Source of the DNA: Bursaphelenchus xylophilus
Lineage: Eukaryota; Nematoda; Chromadorea; Rhabditida; Aphelenchoididae
DNA: 64,000 nucleotides
Assembly (NCBI GenBank): GCA_904066235.2
Contig: CAJFCV020000004.1
Span: forward strand, 6,138,001 to 6,202,000
Reading direction: 5' to 3'
Positions 11,183 to 22,356 of the stretch are shown here, in pieces. The position numbers and the translations under genes are program-made. Every line of letters starts with the position of its first letter. Position 1 is the stretch's first letter. The notes below the pieces were generated by a model. The model had not been told where the DNA came from. It searched no databases and saw nothing but the letters and a program-made list of their open reading frames with translations.

Positions 11183-11498
11183 ATGTATAAGTTTATATGT
11201 AACCCTTGACTAAAATTCAAATGAAACTTCTATTTTCTAATTTGGCGACAGTAATCAGTTTTTTTGCAGTTATGTAATTGCGCGACACTCATCTGGTCTT
11301 TGTTTGGGAATTTTATGCGGTTTATTGCCTTAAAAATTGGATTTTCAATACGACCTGGCAGTTAAAGGGTAATATTTACTCGAATTTGATGGATACCATC
11401 GTGACTTTGATGTATGAGCAATTATTATATCCGGGAAAGGTCATGACAATCTATATAAACTGTACAAGAGCCTAAGTTTTCGCCATTACGCAATCACA

Positions 11499-12253
11499 AT
11501 GCGTTTTTTGAGTTTGCTTTGTATTTTTTGTGTGGTAGCTTGGGTTTTAAATGCCGGTAAGTCACTAAAGTAGATGGGTAAAGGATTTTTTAAGGTGATA
11601 GTGCGGAAGAAAAAAATGTGAGGCGAAGAAGAGCAGATGAAGAAGCGCCGGAAGAGGCTAGGGTCAAACGATACGAATTCAGACTTTTCAAACGTCATGA
11701 TGACGAGGAAGAGAAGAATTTGAATAAGAGGCATAATGAAGACGAAGAAGAAGAAAAGGAAGAAAGCAGGAAACGAGATACAGAAGTTGAAGAAGAGGAG
11801 GATGACGAGGAGGAAGATGAAGAGGCTGAAGAAGAGAAAGAAAAGGAAGAAGAGAAAGAAAAGGAGGAAGAAGAGAAAGAAAAGGAAGAAGAGAAAGAAA
11901 AGGAAGAAGAGAAGGAAAAGGAGGAAGAAGAGAAGGAAAAGGAGGAAGAAGAGAAGGAAAAGGAAGATGAGGCTGAGGAAAAAACCGAAGACCAGGAAGA
12001 TGAAACAGAAGCGAAGAAAGGAACCACTAAAAAACCAAAACGTAGACGTAAGTTTCTTTCACCGGAGGTCAAAAAATTAACTACAGATACCAATTCGGAA
12101 TCAATGACTCAGGGAGAACCGACACAACAACAAGAAGTGAAGTCTGAGGCAAAAGATCCTGCTCGACTCAGAAGACACGTAAAGCATTCACACGGCACCA
12201 ACCTCGGGCATGCATCGTCAGCTACCACAGAAGGTTATTTACCTCACTACTAA
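11499..12253 (+). CDS. Secreted Glu/Lys-repeat protein with dibasic sites
   Basis: Two exons, 11499-11556 and 11595-12253, give 238 residues. The first exon encodes a clear signal peptide (MRFLSLLCIFCVVAWVLNAG). Then come basic pairs: RRRR, VKR-YEFRLF-KR, NKR and RKR, typical of pro-protein convertase sites; they would release YEFRLF, which lacks the Gly needed for amidation. Residues about 80-150 are a low-complexity block of repeated EEKEKEEE units encoded by an imperfect GAAGAAGAGAAAGAAAAGGA minisatellite (about 11830-11970). The tail is basic, then Thr/Gln-rich, ending TTEGYLPHY. No family is recognised. It could be a secreted acidic matrix protein or a processed precursor. AATAAA lies just after the stop. 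The gene converges on glf-1, 66 bp away. Confidence 0.75.
11825..11975. repeat. Coding minisatellite, GAAGAAGAGAAAGAAAAGGA-type units
   Basis: Purine-only tandem repeats of about 18-21 bp inside the secreted-protein exon. They encode E/K blocks on the + strand and explain long Ser/Phe open frames on the minus strand. Confidence 0.85.
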
Positions 12254-12319
12254 AAACGAAATAAAAAAATTCACAAGCTTTATATTATTAATCTCAGTAT
12301 GATATGCGTTACAAGATCT

Positions 12320-13837
12320 TTAGCCGCGCTTTTCTGTCAACCCGGTACGGTACAACTTTTCCTCTTGGCCCAAAACAAGTCTGTCAGCAATTTCCTTTCC
12401 TTGAATGAAGCAGTGGTCTTGGTTGGATACTTCGTATTTCCATCCACCGAAGCGACCTCTACTGTAGATTTCGTGGGACTCTAGGGCGCGATGAGCTCGA
12501 GCCATCTCATTGTCTCGCTGAAAAAAATAAATTTACGCATTTAATGACCAACTTACTTCAACAGTTGGGATTGGGTATCCATAAGGCAATGTAGTGGACC
12601 AGACAGATACAATTTGTTCTCTCTTGATGATCTCCTTGGTGATCAGACCCTCCACTGAGGCGTTCTTGATCTCTTCTTCTGTGATTGGGTCATCGGGCTG
12701 ACGAGCACATTCAACCATAACTGACCAGTACTTGTTGTTATCTGGTGTCATTTCACCATATCTGGAGAGGAAAGTGACTCTGTAGAAAGGAACAGCAGGG
12801 TCAGGGAAGTAGAGCCAAGTGTAGTTCTTCATGCTCTCAGGCATGGGTAGCTCAAGACCAACCCCAACAATGAACACTTTGTTGTGCTCAACGTTGATCT
12901 CGGGGCAGATTTTGGTGTGCTGAACTAAGAGATCTGCTGGGGTGGTGCTGACCAGGGCGTCGTAGGCAACGTCTTCGGTGGACCCATCCTTCTTCTGGAC
13001 GGTGATCTTCTTGTTCTTATAATCAACATTGACACACTTGTGGTTGTACTTGATCCATTCCTGAGGAAGTTTGTCGGCCATCTTCTGCCAGACAGCACCA
13101 GTACCGCCGTATTTGGGGAAAGTGAAGCAGGCATTGGGTCCCCAACCAAAATCAGCCTTGGCCAATTCGTCTGTGCTCATGGCACAAAGAGATTCCAATT
13201 TCTCTTGAGGAAGCTTGGCTACGCGGGTACCCACCCAATTAGGGGACATCTTGGCGGTGTCAACGGTCCATACTTTCTTCGTATAAGGCTTGAAAAAGAT
13301 GTTGAGGATGGTAGGTCCGAAGTTATTCAGAATCCAATCCTCAAAGGTAACAGGAGAAGCTGATTCCTCTGACTTCTCATAACGTTCCTTCAGCTCAGCC
13401 AAACAGCTCTTCTTCACGTCTTCTGGGAAAAGGGGAACTGCAAATTGAGCTGGATAGGGGACCAAGTGAATGCCTTTCTTGTCGAACAAGTAGTTCATGT
13501 CGACCAAGCAGTTGCGTTGGAGGGAATTCCACTCTTCAACGGCCCAACGGGTGGCTTTCTCGTAATAGGGACAGTTCTCACTGAAGGTGATGTGACCTCC
13601 CATGTCCCACAAGAAGCCTTTGTCATCCTTTTCGGAATGAGAAAGGCCGCCAGCAAAGGACTCCTAGAAAAATTATGATTATTGTCGATACATTCCGACG
13701 TGGAGTACCTGTTCGAAGATCTGAAGTTCAACGTTCTTGGCTTCTTCGTTGCCCTCTTGAAGCAATTCGTTGAGCCGATAAGCAAATCCCAAGCCGGTGG
13801 GGGCAGCCCCAATGATTACCAACTTCTTGGTCGTCAT
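12320..13837 (-). CDS. glf-1: UDP-galactopyranose mutase
   Basis: Converts UDP-galactopyranose to UDP-galactofuranose, a flavoenzyme step needed for nematode surface glycoconjugates and absent from vertebrates. Three exons in phase, 13837-13709, 13663-12557 and 12517-12320, give 477 residues, the usual size of eukaryotic UGMs. The N-terminus KKLVIIGAAPTGLGFAYRL is the FAD dinucleotide-binding loop; then FAGGLSHS, WDMGGHITF and YPAQFAVPL. Later motifs GWGPNACFTFPKYGG, VSTTPADLL, GRFGGWKYEV and DHCFIQGKE are family hallmarks, including the GGWKYE region near the second FAD contact. The start is the only Met before the FAD motif. Introns are short with TTTCTAG/TTTCAG acceptors. It converges on the secreted-protein gene. 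C. elegans has the same enzyme under this symbol. Confidence 0.96.
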
Positions 13838-15082
13838 TTCGCTAAAGGCACTCTGAAAAAGGCAAGTAAAGATAAAATTTAGAGGTTGGGAAGAGGGAAA
13901 TAAAATTTCCAGAGGTCATTACAACTTTAAATACGAAAAGAAGGCAGTTTTCCGTTTCGCTAATCGGCGCGACGCTTATCTCGAAATAAATCCAGGTTAA
14001 CGTGTCAAAGGCAGGATGTCTGACTTTGAGTAGTTATGGCGGAGGGAGATAAAAGGAAATTCATGAAATCTCTCGGCAACGAAAAAGTCGAGTTTCCAAC
14101 GTAAATTATCAGTGAGCAATGGACCGGATATTCTGGATGCAGCGCGATAAGATCAGTCCGGGACTGGCGCTGACGGAGGACTGGCTTTTGGTTGACAATT
14201 TTGGAGACCTCGCTTTTATAGACGACAGTTCAAACGCCAACTCAGCTTCCGATACCCAACCAAACTACCAATTTGAATGAGAATTATAATCCTCGAAAAC
14301 AAATCAGCCTGAATTTAATCCATGAATAATTTGGACGTGGTTGTCGGGGGCTTCGGGTTGTTTGCATTTCTAACCAATACAAATATCTGATTTCAAAAAT
14401 CCAAAACATACGGTGCATGTGAAGGGTTGATGATTTATGTTACATTCCATTTCACAAAGCACCAACGTTATAGCATACTTCTTGGTGACAAAGAAAATGC
14501 TGCAGGTGCCGGTGGATTATTACGCATTCAGTTGCACAACCTGATACGGTTGTCGATATTAGGACTCGAATAAAGCTTGTGCCCGCTTGAAGAGTTTACT
14601 GTTTTCTGTGTTTGTATCTTCGTGTCCGCGTTTATTACGCATGAACTTTTACGACGCGGGGTATCGTTTCGAAGTCTCTAAACCAATAGCTGTGACGTTG
14701 CTACGGGATTTGCACTTAAATTTCTCTTTCAAAATTCCACTCAGACGCCCTCGAGCGGACAAAAGAAACGATTAAAGTGACTGTATAATACAATCAACTG
14801 TTACCAAAGTATTTTGATCATATATTTTAATGGCGTTTTATTTTTATCGAATGTAAGAAAAACAAGAGCTCGTCGACTAAACGCCTCAAAGTTTAATCAT
14901 CCGATCACAAAAAAGCATCGATAAGCTAGAGAATTTGTATGCCAGAGTGCGAGCGCACAATAATCTTTTAAGGCACACGGTTCCTGTGTCTTTTAGGGTG
15001 TCTTTAGTTTGAAATCATTTAAACCTTTTAAAAGAAAACTTAAATATTTTTCCTTGTAAGGCCTTCGAAATATTTAACCAAA
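13838..15082. other. Intergenic region, divergent promoters
   Basis: Lies between the starts of glf-1 (-) and the PXMP4-like gene (+). It should contain both promoters. Apart from one doubtful 53-codon frame (14119-14280) no gene, RNA or repeat is evident. Confidence 0.5.
14119..14280 (+). CDS. Possible small ORF, 53 codons
   Basis: An open frame beginning MDRIFWMQRDKISPGLAL and ending PNYQFE, with no introns, signal peptide or family resemblance. Its composition is protein-like (few rare residues, acidic middle), but at this length chance is possible. It lies about 280 bp upstream of glf-1 on the opposite strand. Low confidence. Confidence 0.2.
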   Translation: MDRIFWMQRDKISPGLALTEDWLLVDNFGDLAFIDDSSNANSASDTQPNYQFE

Positions 15083-15798
15083 ATGGAGCTCGTTAAATAC
15101 TTGGAAACCGTTGGAAACCACGTCCTCGAAAGCCTTGAGAACGAGCGGGAGCTGCTGGCTGCGTTCAAAGGACTAAGGAATGGATTAGTGTAAGCATTTC
15201 GTTCCAAATGAAACTTCTTTTAGTTATGGAACACGGATCAGAGCCCCTCATGCCCTGGTTATGGTATTTCTGTTCGGGAAAGGGCCATTACTTTCACGAC
15301 TTAAGACTATACTAACCTTAACGAAAACCCATGCCTTTAATTTGGGTCGCTTTGTTTTCGGATACAAACTTTTGTTGGCTTTACTGAGAAAGCTGGAAGG
15401 TGACAAAAACCAATTCCATTCTTTCATTTCTGCATTTGCCGTTGGATATTTGGTGTTTGGAAAAGAAAACGGAGTCAACACCCAGGTGAGCAATCGTAAT
15501 TATTGAGAGATGTTTACAAACAGCCCGGACTCATTCATTCTGCTTATAGATCAACCTCTACCTTCTCTCGAGAATTGTTTATGGAATGGCGAAGCTTGGA
15601 GCCGAGAAAGGGTTTATTCCAACCCCAAACTTCCCCGTTTTCCCATGGTTTGCAGCTGTTGTTTGGGGGACTGTTCTATGGATGTTCGAATATCATCAGC
15701 ATGTCTTACAAAACTCATTGCAATCTTCCATGACATATTTATATCACGACTCTGACTTCTGGACAGGAATCAGAAACTTTCTGTTTGTAAATAAGTGA
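15083..15798 (+). CDS. Peroxisomal membrane protein 4 (PXMP4/PMP24-like)
   Basis: Three exons, 15083-15189, 15224-15485 and 15550-15798, join in phase to 205 residues, matching the length of PXMP4. Recognisable family stretches: FKGLRNGLVYGTRIRAPHAL near the N-terminus, THAFNLGRFVFGYK, LVFGKENGVNTQINLYLLSR, and LQSSMTYLYHDS near the C-terminus, ending FLFVNK. The family belongs to the Tim17/Tim22/PXMP4 superfamily of small membrane proteins; it sits in the peroxisomal membrane and its molecular role is not settled. About four hydrophobic segments are visible. The start is the first Met after an AT-rich upstream region. It converges on gspd-1 with only 116 bp between stops. Confidence 0.9.
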
Positions 15799-15914
15799 AC
15801 ATAAAAGTAAGGGCCATTAAACCAACGAAACTTTATTCAAAATGCATAGCGATTAATGAGAATTCACGGTTAAGCTCACACAGAAGACCGATCGTCGCGT
15901 CAAAAATAAATAGA

Positions 15915-18096
15915 TTACAGTTTATGTGGGGGATTCCATTTGTAAGTGCCCGTGAAGACAAAGCCGTTCTTTCTCATGATCTCATCACTCGCCTTAGGCC
16001 CACGAGATCCGTAAACATAAGTTTCAGGCTTCTTGCGCTCCTTCTCAATCTGTTTTAAGACCGGAGTAAAAATACGCCAGGCATGCTCAAGTTCGTCACT
16101 TCGGACAAAGTTGTATTGCTGACCTTCCATCAGATCAAAGAACAGACGTTCATATGCATCAGGGAGACGAAGATCCTATAAAATAAAATTGGGTTGCATA
16201 AACTCTTGTAGTCACCTTATATCTGGAATGAAGTGTCAGATCCAATTCGGTCTCTTCGGCCTCAAAGTCGAAGCCTGGCTTTTTAGTATTCAGTTTTAGA
16301 TAAACGGCTTCGTTCGGTTGAACTCTAATGACTAATTCGTCTCTCTTCAAACTCCCGGCCTTAAATATATCTCCGGACACATCCTTATACTGGATTCGGA
16401 CCTCGGCTTTTCTCTCATTCAAAGCTTTTCCACATCGAAGGATGAACGGGATACCTTCCCATCTTTCGTTGTTAATCCGGAGAACGGCCGTCGCGAAGGT
16501 TGGAGTAACAGAGTCGTTGGGAACAGTCGGATCTTCCAGATATCCTGTTCTCGCATCATCGTCTGAAAATGATTACAAAAATCGGGCGTTTTTTGTTTCC
16601 GAAAAATATGTATTATTTTCCCTTTTTTACGTTCCCTTTCTGTTTTTATTCCCCAGCAGAACTTTCTGTTTATTATAGTTTGTGTTCTGAAAACGATTAA
16701 ACTCAACCGCGGAAAAATTGTTTTTTTGTCTAATTTTAGCTTACCTGTTCCTTCTGGGTTTGCAACATATTGTCCCAAGACGAGATCCTTCAGTTCGAGT
16801 TCCTTTATGCATTTCAATACCTTCACTTTCTCATTCCGAATATCATCAGCAGACAATGAAGCTGGCTTTTCCATCGCCACCAATGTCAAGATTTGCATCA
16901 AATGATTCTGCATTACGTCTCTGATGATTCCACTTGAGTCAAAGTAGCCTCCTCGTCCTTGAGTTCCGAAGTCTTCCTTGAACGAGATCATCACACAGGC
17001 AATGTGATCTCTGTTCCAAGTAGGACTGATAAACCGATTCCCCAATCTGAAGGAATGTTTCATCAGAAATTATGATTACCTTAAGACCACAAGGTTTTGA
17101 ACCATTTCCTTCCCCAAATAATGGTCGATTCTGTATATCTGATCTTCAGTGAACAAGCTATTTAAGTGTTTCGAGAGGGCGCTAGACGACTCCGAATCAT
17201 GCCCAAAAGGTTTTTCGATGACAACACGAGTCCATGAATTACTAAATCAAAAAAGTTGAATTAAGAAACACTGTCAAAATACTTGCCCCTTGTCCATACA
17301 ATGTTTCTTGATGAACTTAGTGACGGGTTCGAAAACATTTGGAGGTAAGGCCAGATAGAACAAACGGTTTAGAGGCTTGTTTAACTTCACTTCAATAGCA
17401 TCAAAACTCTTTCGGAGAGCTTCGAACCCCTCGTCTTTGTCATACTGACCAGAAATGTAAGTAATGCACTTGATGAAGTCCTCAAAACGTCCTTTCTCGC
17501 CATCTCGGACCTTGCAATACTTCTCAAATGACTCACGGAGTTTCTCCAATGTGAGCTTGGATCGAGCATAACCGATGAAAACAATATGTTCGGGCAAAAG
17601 TTTATCTCTGTAAAGCCACCAAAGCGTTGGAAAGATCTTCTTCTTCGCCAGGTCACCCTGAAAATGTTTATATAACTTTAACGAAAAAGAATTTAAGGGT
17701 AACTTTACCAAAAAATATTCGTTCCGTTTCAAAAATACTTTTCCGACTTACAGAAGCCCCGAAAACAACAAAAACATGAGGAAGTTGGAAAGTCTCGGTC
17801 TTCCGAAGATCCTCTTGAATCAAACTAATGGCCTCAGGTAACAAGGGCTCGGAAGCCGAGATGCGACGTTGCCTCTCCATGTCTTCCACTTTCAACAATG
17901 AAAGGGTTTGCTTGGGGTTCTCTTCGCTCCCCGCCATTCCTATCAGTTCTCGAGTGGGCGGAGTCTCCTGGACCTTGAACACGTTTTCTCGAACCTCTTC
18001 TGATCGTGGAGCCACAGGTCGTTCACCTTCTGAAGGCCCGAACAGACCACAACAGCAGACAAAATCCCCGCTTTCGGTTGGATCTCTCAGTTTGTT
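15915..18096 (-). CDS. gspd-1: Glucose-6-phosphate 1-dehydrogenase
   Basis: First enzyme of the oxidative pentose phosphate pathway: glucose-6-phosphate + NADP+ to 6-phosphogluconolactone + NADPH, cytosolic. Exons 18096-17752, 17657-17287, 17241-17080, 17046-16745, 16562-16216 and 16175-15915 join in phase. Hallmarks: nucleotide-binding [18 protein letters not shown], the [11 protein letters not shown] motif, the active-site [14 protein letters not shown] (His/Asp/Lys), [20 protein letters not shown] and [13 protein letters not shown]; it ends [13 protein letters not shown]. From the Met at 17937 the protein is 542 residues, slightly long for the family. The exon stays open upstream to an acceptor at 18097 (53 more codons, Cys-rich DFVCCCGLF), so an extra 5' exon and a longer form are likely. 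The intron 17286-17242 uses a GC donor. Confidence 0.95.
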
Positions 18097-20153
18097 CTGA
18101 AAAAATCAAGGACACGTCTCTAAATGTTTTTTGGAGCATGTTTTGTGATTCATTGTCAAGGCCCACCTCTCTCTATTATCCCGCAAAAATGGGGGCTTTT
18201 AAATATAGAGATTGCAAAGAACTTTCAAAACAAACAAGCAGAAACTCTGAAAATGACCTTAGATCATTATATCGTGCAAAGAACTTTTTTCCTTGTTATA
18301 ATCATAGGCAAGCTAAAAAAAATGAAAAAAGAAATAAAACAGCCACCATTTTACTGTTTCTAACCACAACTGTGAATGACTACGACGATTTTTCTCCCTT
18401 TCTACCTCACCGGTTTACCCGCCTTGCGTACGATGAAGGACACTTCAGACATGAGGTAAACAGTAAGATAACATTGTTAGTGGCGACGCAACCTTTAATT
18501 GGCTGTTACCAGGCGAATATGGTAGTTGAGAACAGTTTTTTATTTATAAAAACAAACGGGAGCAGATTCTAAGCATTTTTACCAGGTATTCAGTTCAGTC
18601 ACTGTGCTTCAATCTTGTATTCTTCAATCCTCGTTCTCACGTGCCCATAAAAAAATTACGATGTGGTAAAAGTTAATCACCAATTCTAAAACATCTCTTT
18701 TCTGAGGAACACTCTAAAATATGGATTTTAGATATTTTTTAAACCAATTGACCTTTGAAATGCAATAAAGAGTTAAAATGCGTACATTTTTCCTGTTCTT
18801 TCACCTACATTACAAAAAATAGTCTGAGGTCAAAGCAAGGTTCCCGTACTTAACAGATCAAGAAAAGAACGTACTCCATCGCTTTTCTTCATGAGGACGA
18901 AGAAAAACGAGAGGCACGCCATTTCGTACAGAAAAAACGGCGCGCTATCCCGATATAGACATTGGTGATATTATCCTGCATACGCCTAAAATAAAATCGA
19001 AGAATACAAAGAATTATCGCTAAATTAAAGCGATATGTACGGAAACCACATAAACAGAGACTTTTCAGTATAAAACTAAGAAAATCTGGACATGAAACCT
19101 TGAATTTAGAAGTGATTTTTTAATAAAAAACATTTATAAACATACCTTCCGCTACAAAACTTTCGAATACCAGTTCCTTATGTCATTTCTTATATCCGCC
19201 AATTTGGTGTTGAAAAAAAAATAATATATTTTTGTCAAAGGCTCGAACTGCGCCCGATACTTTTGAAAATCTTGGTACCTTTTTATACGACAGTGGGCCG
19301 CCTTGAATCACTCTGTAGAATATTTTTGTAAAAACCTGTCATGCTGACAGATTTATGGCAAATTTACTGACTTGGTGAAAACGGTTTACAACGTCCATAC
19401 TTTTGCCTTCAGCACAGTGAAGCCTTCTGAAGTATGTTTTGAATGCTCGTCATGTTTCTCGTTGATACAATTTGGTCACGATTACTAACATGGAGTCAAT
19501 TTTGCATTAGATAGGCTACCGCACACTGTATTATGGCGTTTCCGATGAAATGTGCATACTTTTACATAACACCCATACCCCGAGTTTAAAACTATAGTTT
19601 TGCGAGGAACTCGAGCTTTCAGATATGCTTTGTGCACATGAAACAAGACGTTACAATAGAGAGACGTGAAATTTCGACGATAGTTAGCTAGTTATTGTAC
19701 ACTATAATGGGCAGGTCAAAATTACAATTTTTGGCTTACCTGTAACATTTAAGGTTTTTTCGTTTCTCCTAGTTTAGCAGCCCGATTAACTCCGGACCCG
19801 TAGGGTTATAGAGTGGATGTTTCTAAGCAACTCTTGTGTTGACATCTTTTTCCTAGGACAAAAAAAAAAAGTATGCAAAAAAAGCATAATAAGTAAAAAA
19901 TTTGAAATTCATAAATTTTCTCAAAAATTTTGCGTAATGGCATTACTTACCTTTTTACTGCTCTAAAAGATGCCCTACAGGATCACTCGCCCCTGTAGCT
20001 TTTCGTGGTTTAGAAATCGGAGTTTTTTCAAAGTATTGAAAAACGGCACTGCGACATTTCCGGAAGGAATTTGGACACTTGGAATAGTGGCACTTCCGGA
20101 ATAGCGGAATAGTGACAGTTCCGGTGCCGGGGAAAGTCAAAGATAAGGCTAAC
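18097..20153. other. Intergenic, no gene seen
   Basis: AT-rich sequence upstream of gspd-1. It may contain the gspd-1 promoter and a 5' exon. An open frame of 188 codons at 18006-18572 (+) overlaps the gspd-1 exon and has no protein-like features. No RNA gene or clear repeat is visible. Confidence 0.45.
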
Positions 20154-21190
20154 AAGGGATCGGCAAATAGTTGCACCCTGCTTTCTTAACGAAACCTATA
20201 TCATTTAAAAGAGCATTAAAAATAATGCACAACGCAAAAAAAATTAGCTGCCCAATATATGTTTGGGCAAAGTTATGGCCAAAATACAGATTTTAGCCTA
20301 ATTTCCGCGGCAATTTATAAGCTCTTGGAACAAAGTTGTGTCCAGTTAGCCGAGTGGTAGTGACACCACTTCCGGCGATACAGGTCCTGGTTTCGAATCC
20401 GGGCTATGCAAGAGTTTTTGCATTTCGTCTCTTATATGCCACAAAACCGTGGAATGTTGATATTTTTAAATAATTTTTGTTCCTTCGCAGTCAAAATAAA
20501 TTTTGACGGGATTTTTTCGAGTTTTTGGTTTTTTTTTTGCTACCACCACAAATTTGATGGTGATGAGAGTGGGGATTCCTATCGTATAATTACAAGGGTG
20601 GCATGCCTTTAGCCTGATTGATTATGATTACTGGACGATAATTCAATTTACAAAGGCCTATAAATATATTTTTTTCCAAAAAAATACGAAGAGAAAATTA
20701 CAAAAGCGGCCAAAACACTATTTCTGACACAGTGGCCTAACCGTCGGTAAGGCTAAAATATAAGAAATTTTTGATTTTGAGGTTTTTGTTTGTAAACAGC
20801 CACGACGATCATACCAATGTATTTCCAAAGTTTTTTGCTCCAGTTTTCCCATTAACCTAGTTTTATTTACAATTTTTTGTAAATGGCAGTAATGCGACAT
20901 TATAATGTTTAATAACTCATAGCCAAGGATTGATAAAGCCATGAAACGACCGTGATAGGCGTTTCGGGATACTAGTAAGACAATGGAGACAATTTCAAGC
21001 CGCCAGGATTACTGTAATATAAGAAACCGGCGTTTTGGCCGCATATAACCCCTATAATAAAACGGCCATAACTTTGCCCAAACATATATTGGGCAGCTAA
21101 TTTTTCTTGTGTTGTACACTATTTTTAATGCTCTTTCAAACGGTATATGTTTCGTTAAGAAAGCAGGGTGCAACTATTTGCCGATCCCTT
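20154..21190. mobile_element. TIR element about 1.04 kb with tRNA-like insert
   Basis: The left end AAGGGATCGGCAAATAGTTG and about 130 bp after it are mirrored at 21062-21190 (ending CTATTTGCCGATCCCTT). The subterminal GCTGCCCAATATATGTTTGG is also mirrored. The interior contains a tRNA-like sequence (20341-20410). No transposase frame. Target duplication not identified. Confidence 0.75.
20341..20410 (+). pseudogene. tRNA(Leu/Ser)-like sequence inside a TIR element
   Basis: TTAGCCGAGTGGTAG matches the A box/D arm of class II tRNAs, and GGTTTCGAATCC matches the B box, with a pairable T stem (cctgg/ccggg). The acceptor strands (gtccagt and ctatgca) do not pair, so it is not a normal tRNA gene; it looks tRNA-derived. 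Confidence 0.55.
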
Positions 21191-21407
21191 GAAAGACCTA
21201 TCATATAAATGGATTTTTTTTTATTTCTTTCTGGCTGTTAATTTAAGAACGCAGCAAGTGTGCCTGTTGCGAGACATCTATCAGAGGGTACCTTAGCACT
21301 TCTGTGACAGAAAAGTCAAATGAAGTTTGGTTTTTCGAACGATAACAGCTTTTTGTTGCAATATTCCTTGATCAAAAAACTGATTAGGATTCAAATCTCG
21401 GAAGATT

Positions 21408-21575
21408 TGCTGCGCCTTTTGTAGGGAAATTAAGCCAGTTTTTGGGCATTTTCACCCCTAAAGACCTAAAATGGGGAGCTAATTTTTATACATCCTTGAT
21501 CAGCACATTTTTTCTGATTTTTTGAGATATGTCCCGTCAAAAAGTAGGAGCCCCCATAAAAGTACTTTCCTTGTC
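21408..21575. repeat. Partial copy of the tRNA-bearing TIR element found at 43981-44572
   Basis: About 165 bp ending GCCCCCATAAAAGTACTTTC match the right arm of the element at 43981-44572 nearly base for base, including GGGCATTTTCACCC and GAGATATGTCCCGTC. The left arm is absent here. Confidence 0.75.
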
Positions 21576-21720
21576 AAGTATTAATGCCACAGGTCACATC
21601 TCCTCATCTAAAGCTGACGCTTGTAAAGTCGCTGCGGAATATTACAAGACCTTATACGCCGATGAGCGGTCGGCCAACTTCAACAAAGAATTCCGGGTTC
21701 TTTTATGTTTTGATCTATTC
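21576..21720 (+). other. Possible retrotransposon remnant
   Basis: An open stretch reads INATGHISSSKADACKVAAE then YYKTLYADE. A pattern of helix followed by YY..LY is common just upstream of the reverse-transcriptase domain in LINE-type ORF2 proteins. No other RT motif is present, so this is only a suggestion. Confidence 0.25.
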
Positions 21721-21789
21721 GCACTTCTACATATTGGCAAATCAAAGCATATTTTTTAATTGAAAACTGGGAAATCAACAAGTCTTTTC

Positions 21790-22213
21790 TTAACTATCAT
21801 CATCGTCATCCAGCCCAATGTTATCTCCAAATTTGCTGCGTAATTGTTCCTTCAACTGGTCCCTTCTTTTAGTGGCCTGATCAATCTGTGTCTTATATAC
21901 CTCCATTCTTTTTTCACATGCAGAACTAGCCACTTCCAATTTCTCAGTGACTTCATCATGCTCAAGATAAATGAAGGACTCTCCGAATTTGTAAGCAAAA
22001 GGGCCATCAGTCTCGTCCAAAATCAGTAACTCATCGCTGGCATCGTCGTAGTTGGCCTTTTCCTTTTCCAAGTTCTTGTATTCACCCTTAAAGTTGATTA
22101 AACTAAGACATTATTTTTACCTTCAAGTCGACGAGACACTTGTGTTCTCTCGCAAACTCATTGATCTGGGCCTGATCTTCCGGCGAGACACTCTTCTTGT
22201 ATTCTTTCGACAT
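21790..22213 (-). CDS. pfd-4: Prefoldin subunit 4
   Basis: Beta-type subunit of the hexameric prefoldin chaperone, which captures nascent actin and tubulin and hands them to the CCT chaperonin. Two exons, 22213-22121 and 22086-21790, give 129 residues, the family's normal size. It starts MSKEYKKSVSPEDQAQINEF, has the central hairpin (DASDELLILDE, FAYKFGESFIYLEHDEVTEK) between two coiled-coil helices, and ends with an acidic tail IGLDDDDDS. The start codon directly abuts a CTTTAG acceptor, so the mRNA is probably trans-spliced. It lies 143 bp downstream of rbd-1 on the same strand, the usual spacing of nematode operons. Confidence 0.94.
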
Positions 22214-22219
22214 CTAAAG
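22214..22219 (-). promoter_or_regulatory. Probable trans-splice acceptor of pfd-4
   Basis: CTTTAG sits immediately before the pfd-4 ATG with no in-frame upstream coding, 137 bp after the rbd-1 stop. In nematode operons downstream genes receive a spliced leader at such sites. Which leader is used cannot be told from sequence. Confidence 0.5.
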
Positions 22220-22356
22220 GTAAAATCTACCTAAAATGACCATTTATACAAAAAGTACTTGATGGTCATTCAACCATGTTTTCAAGAAAAAAATGTCAAT
22301 AAAAATGTATGTAACAAAGAACAAATAACGTGTAACAAAAAGCAAAAACAGAATAA

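Noticed and set aside
11695..12093. Ser/Phe-repeat protein on the minus strand
   Set aside because: Antisense of the Glu/Lys minisatellite.
18006..18572. 188-codon + strand frame
   Set aside because: Overlaps the gspd-1 exon in antisense and has no protein-like pattern.
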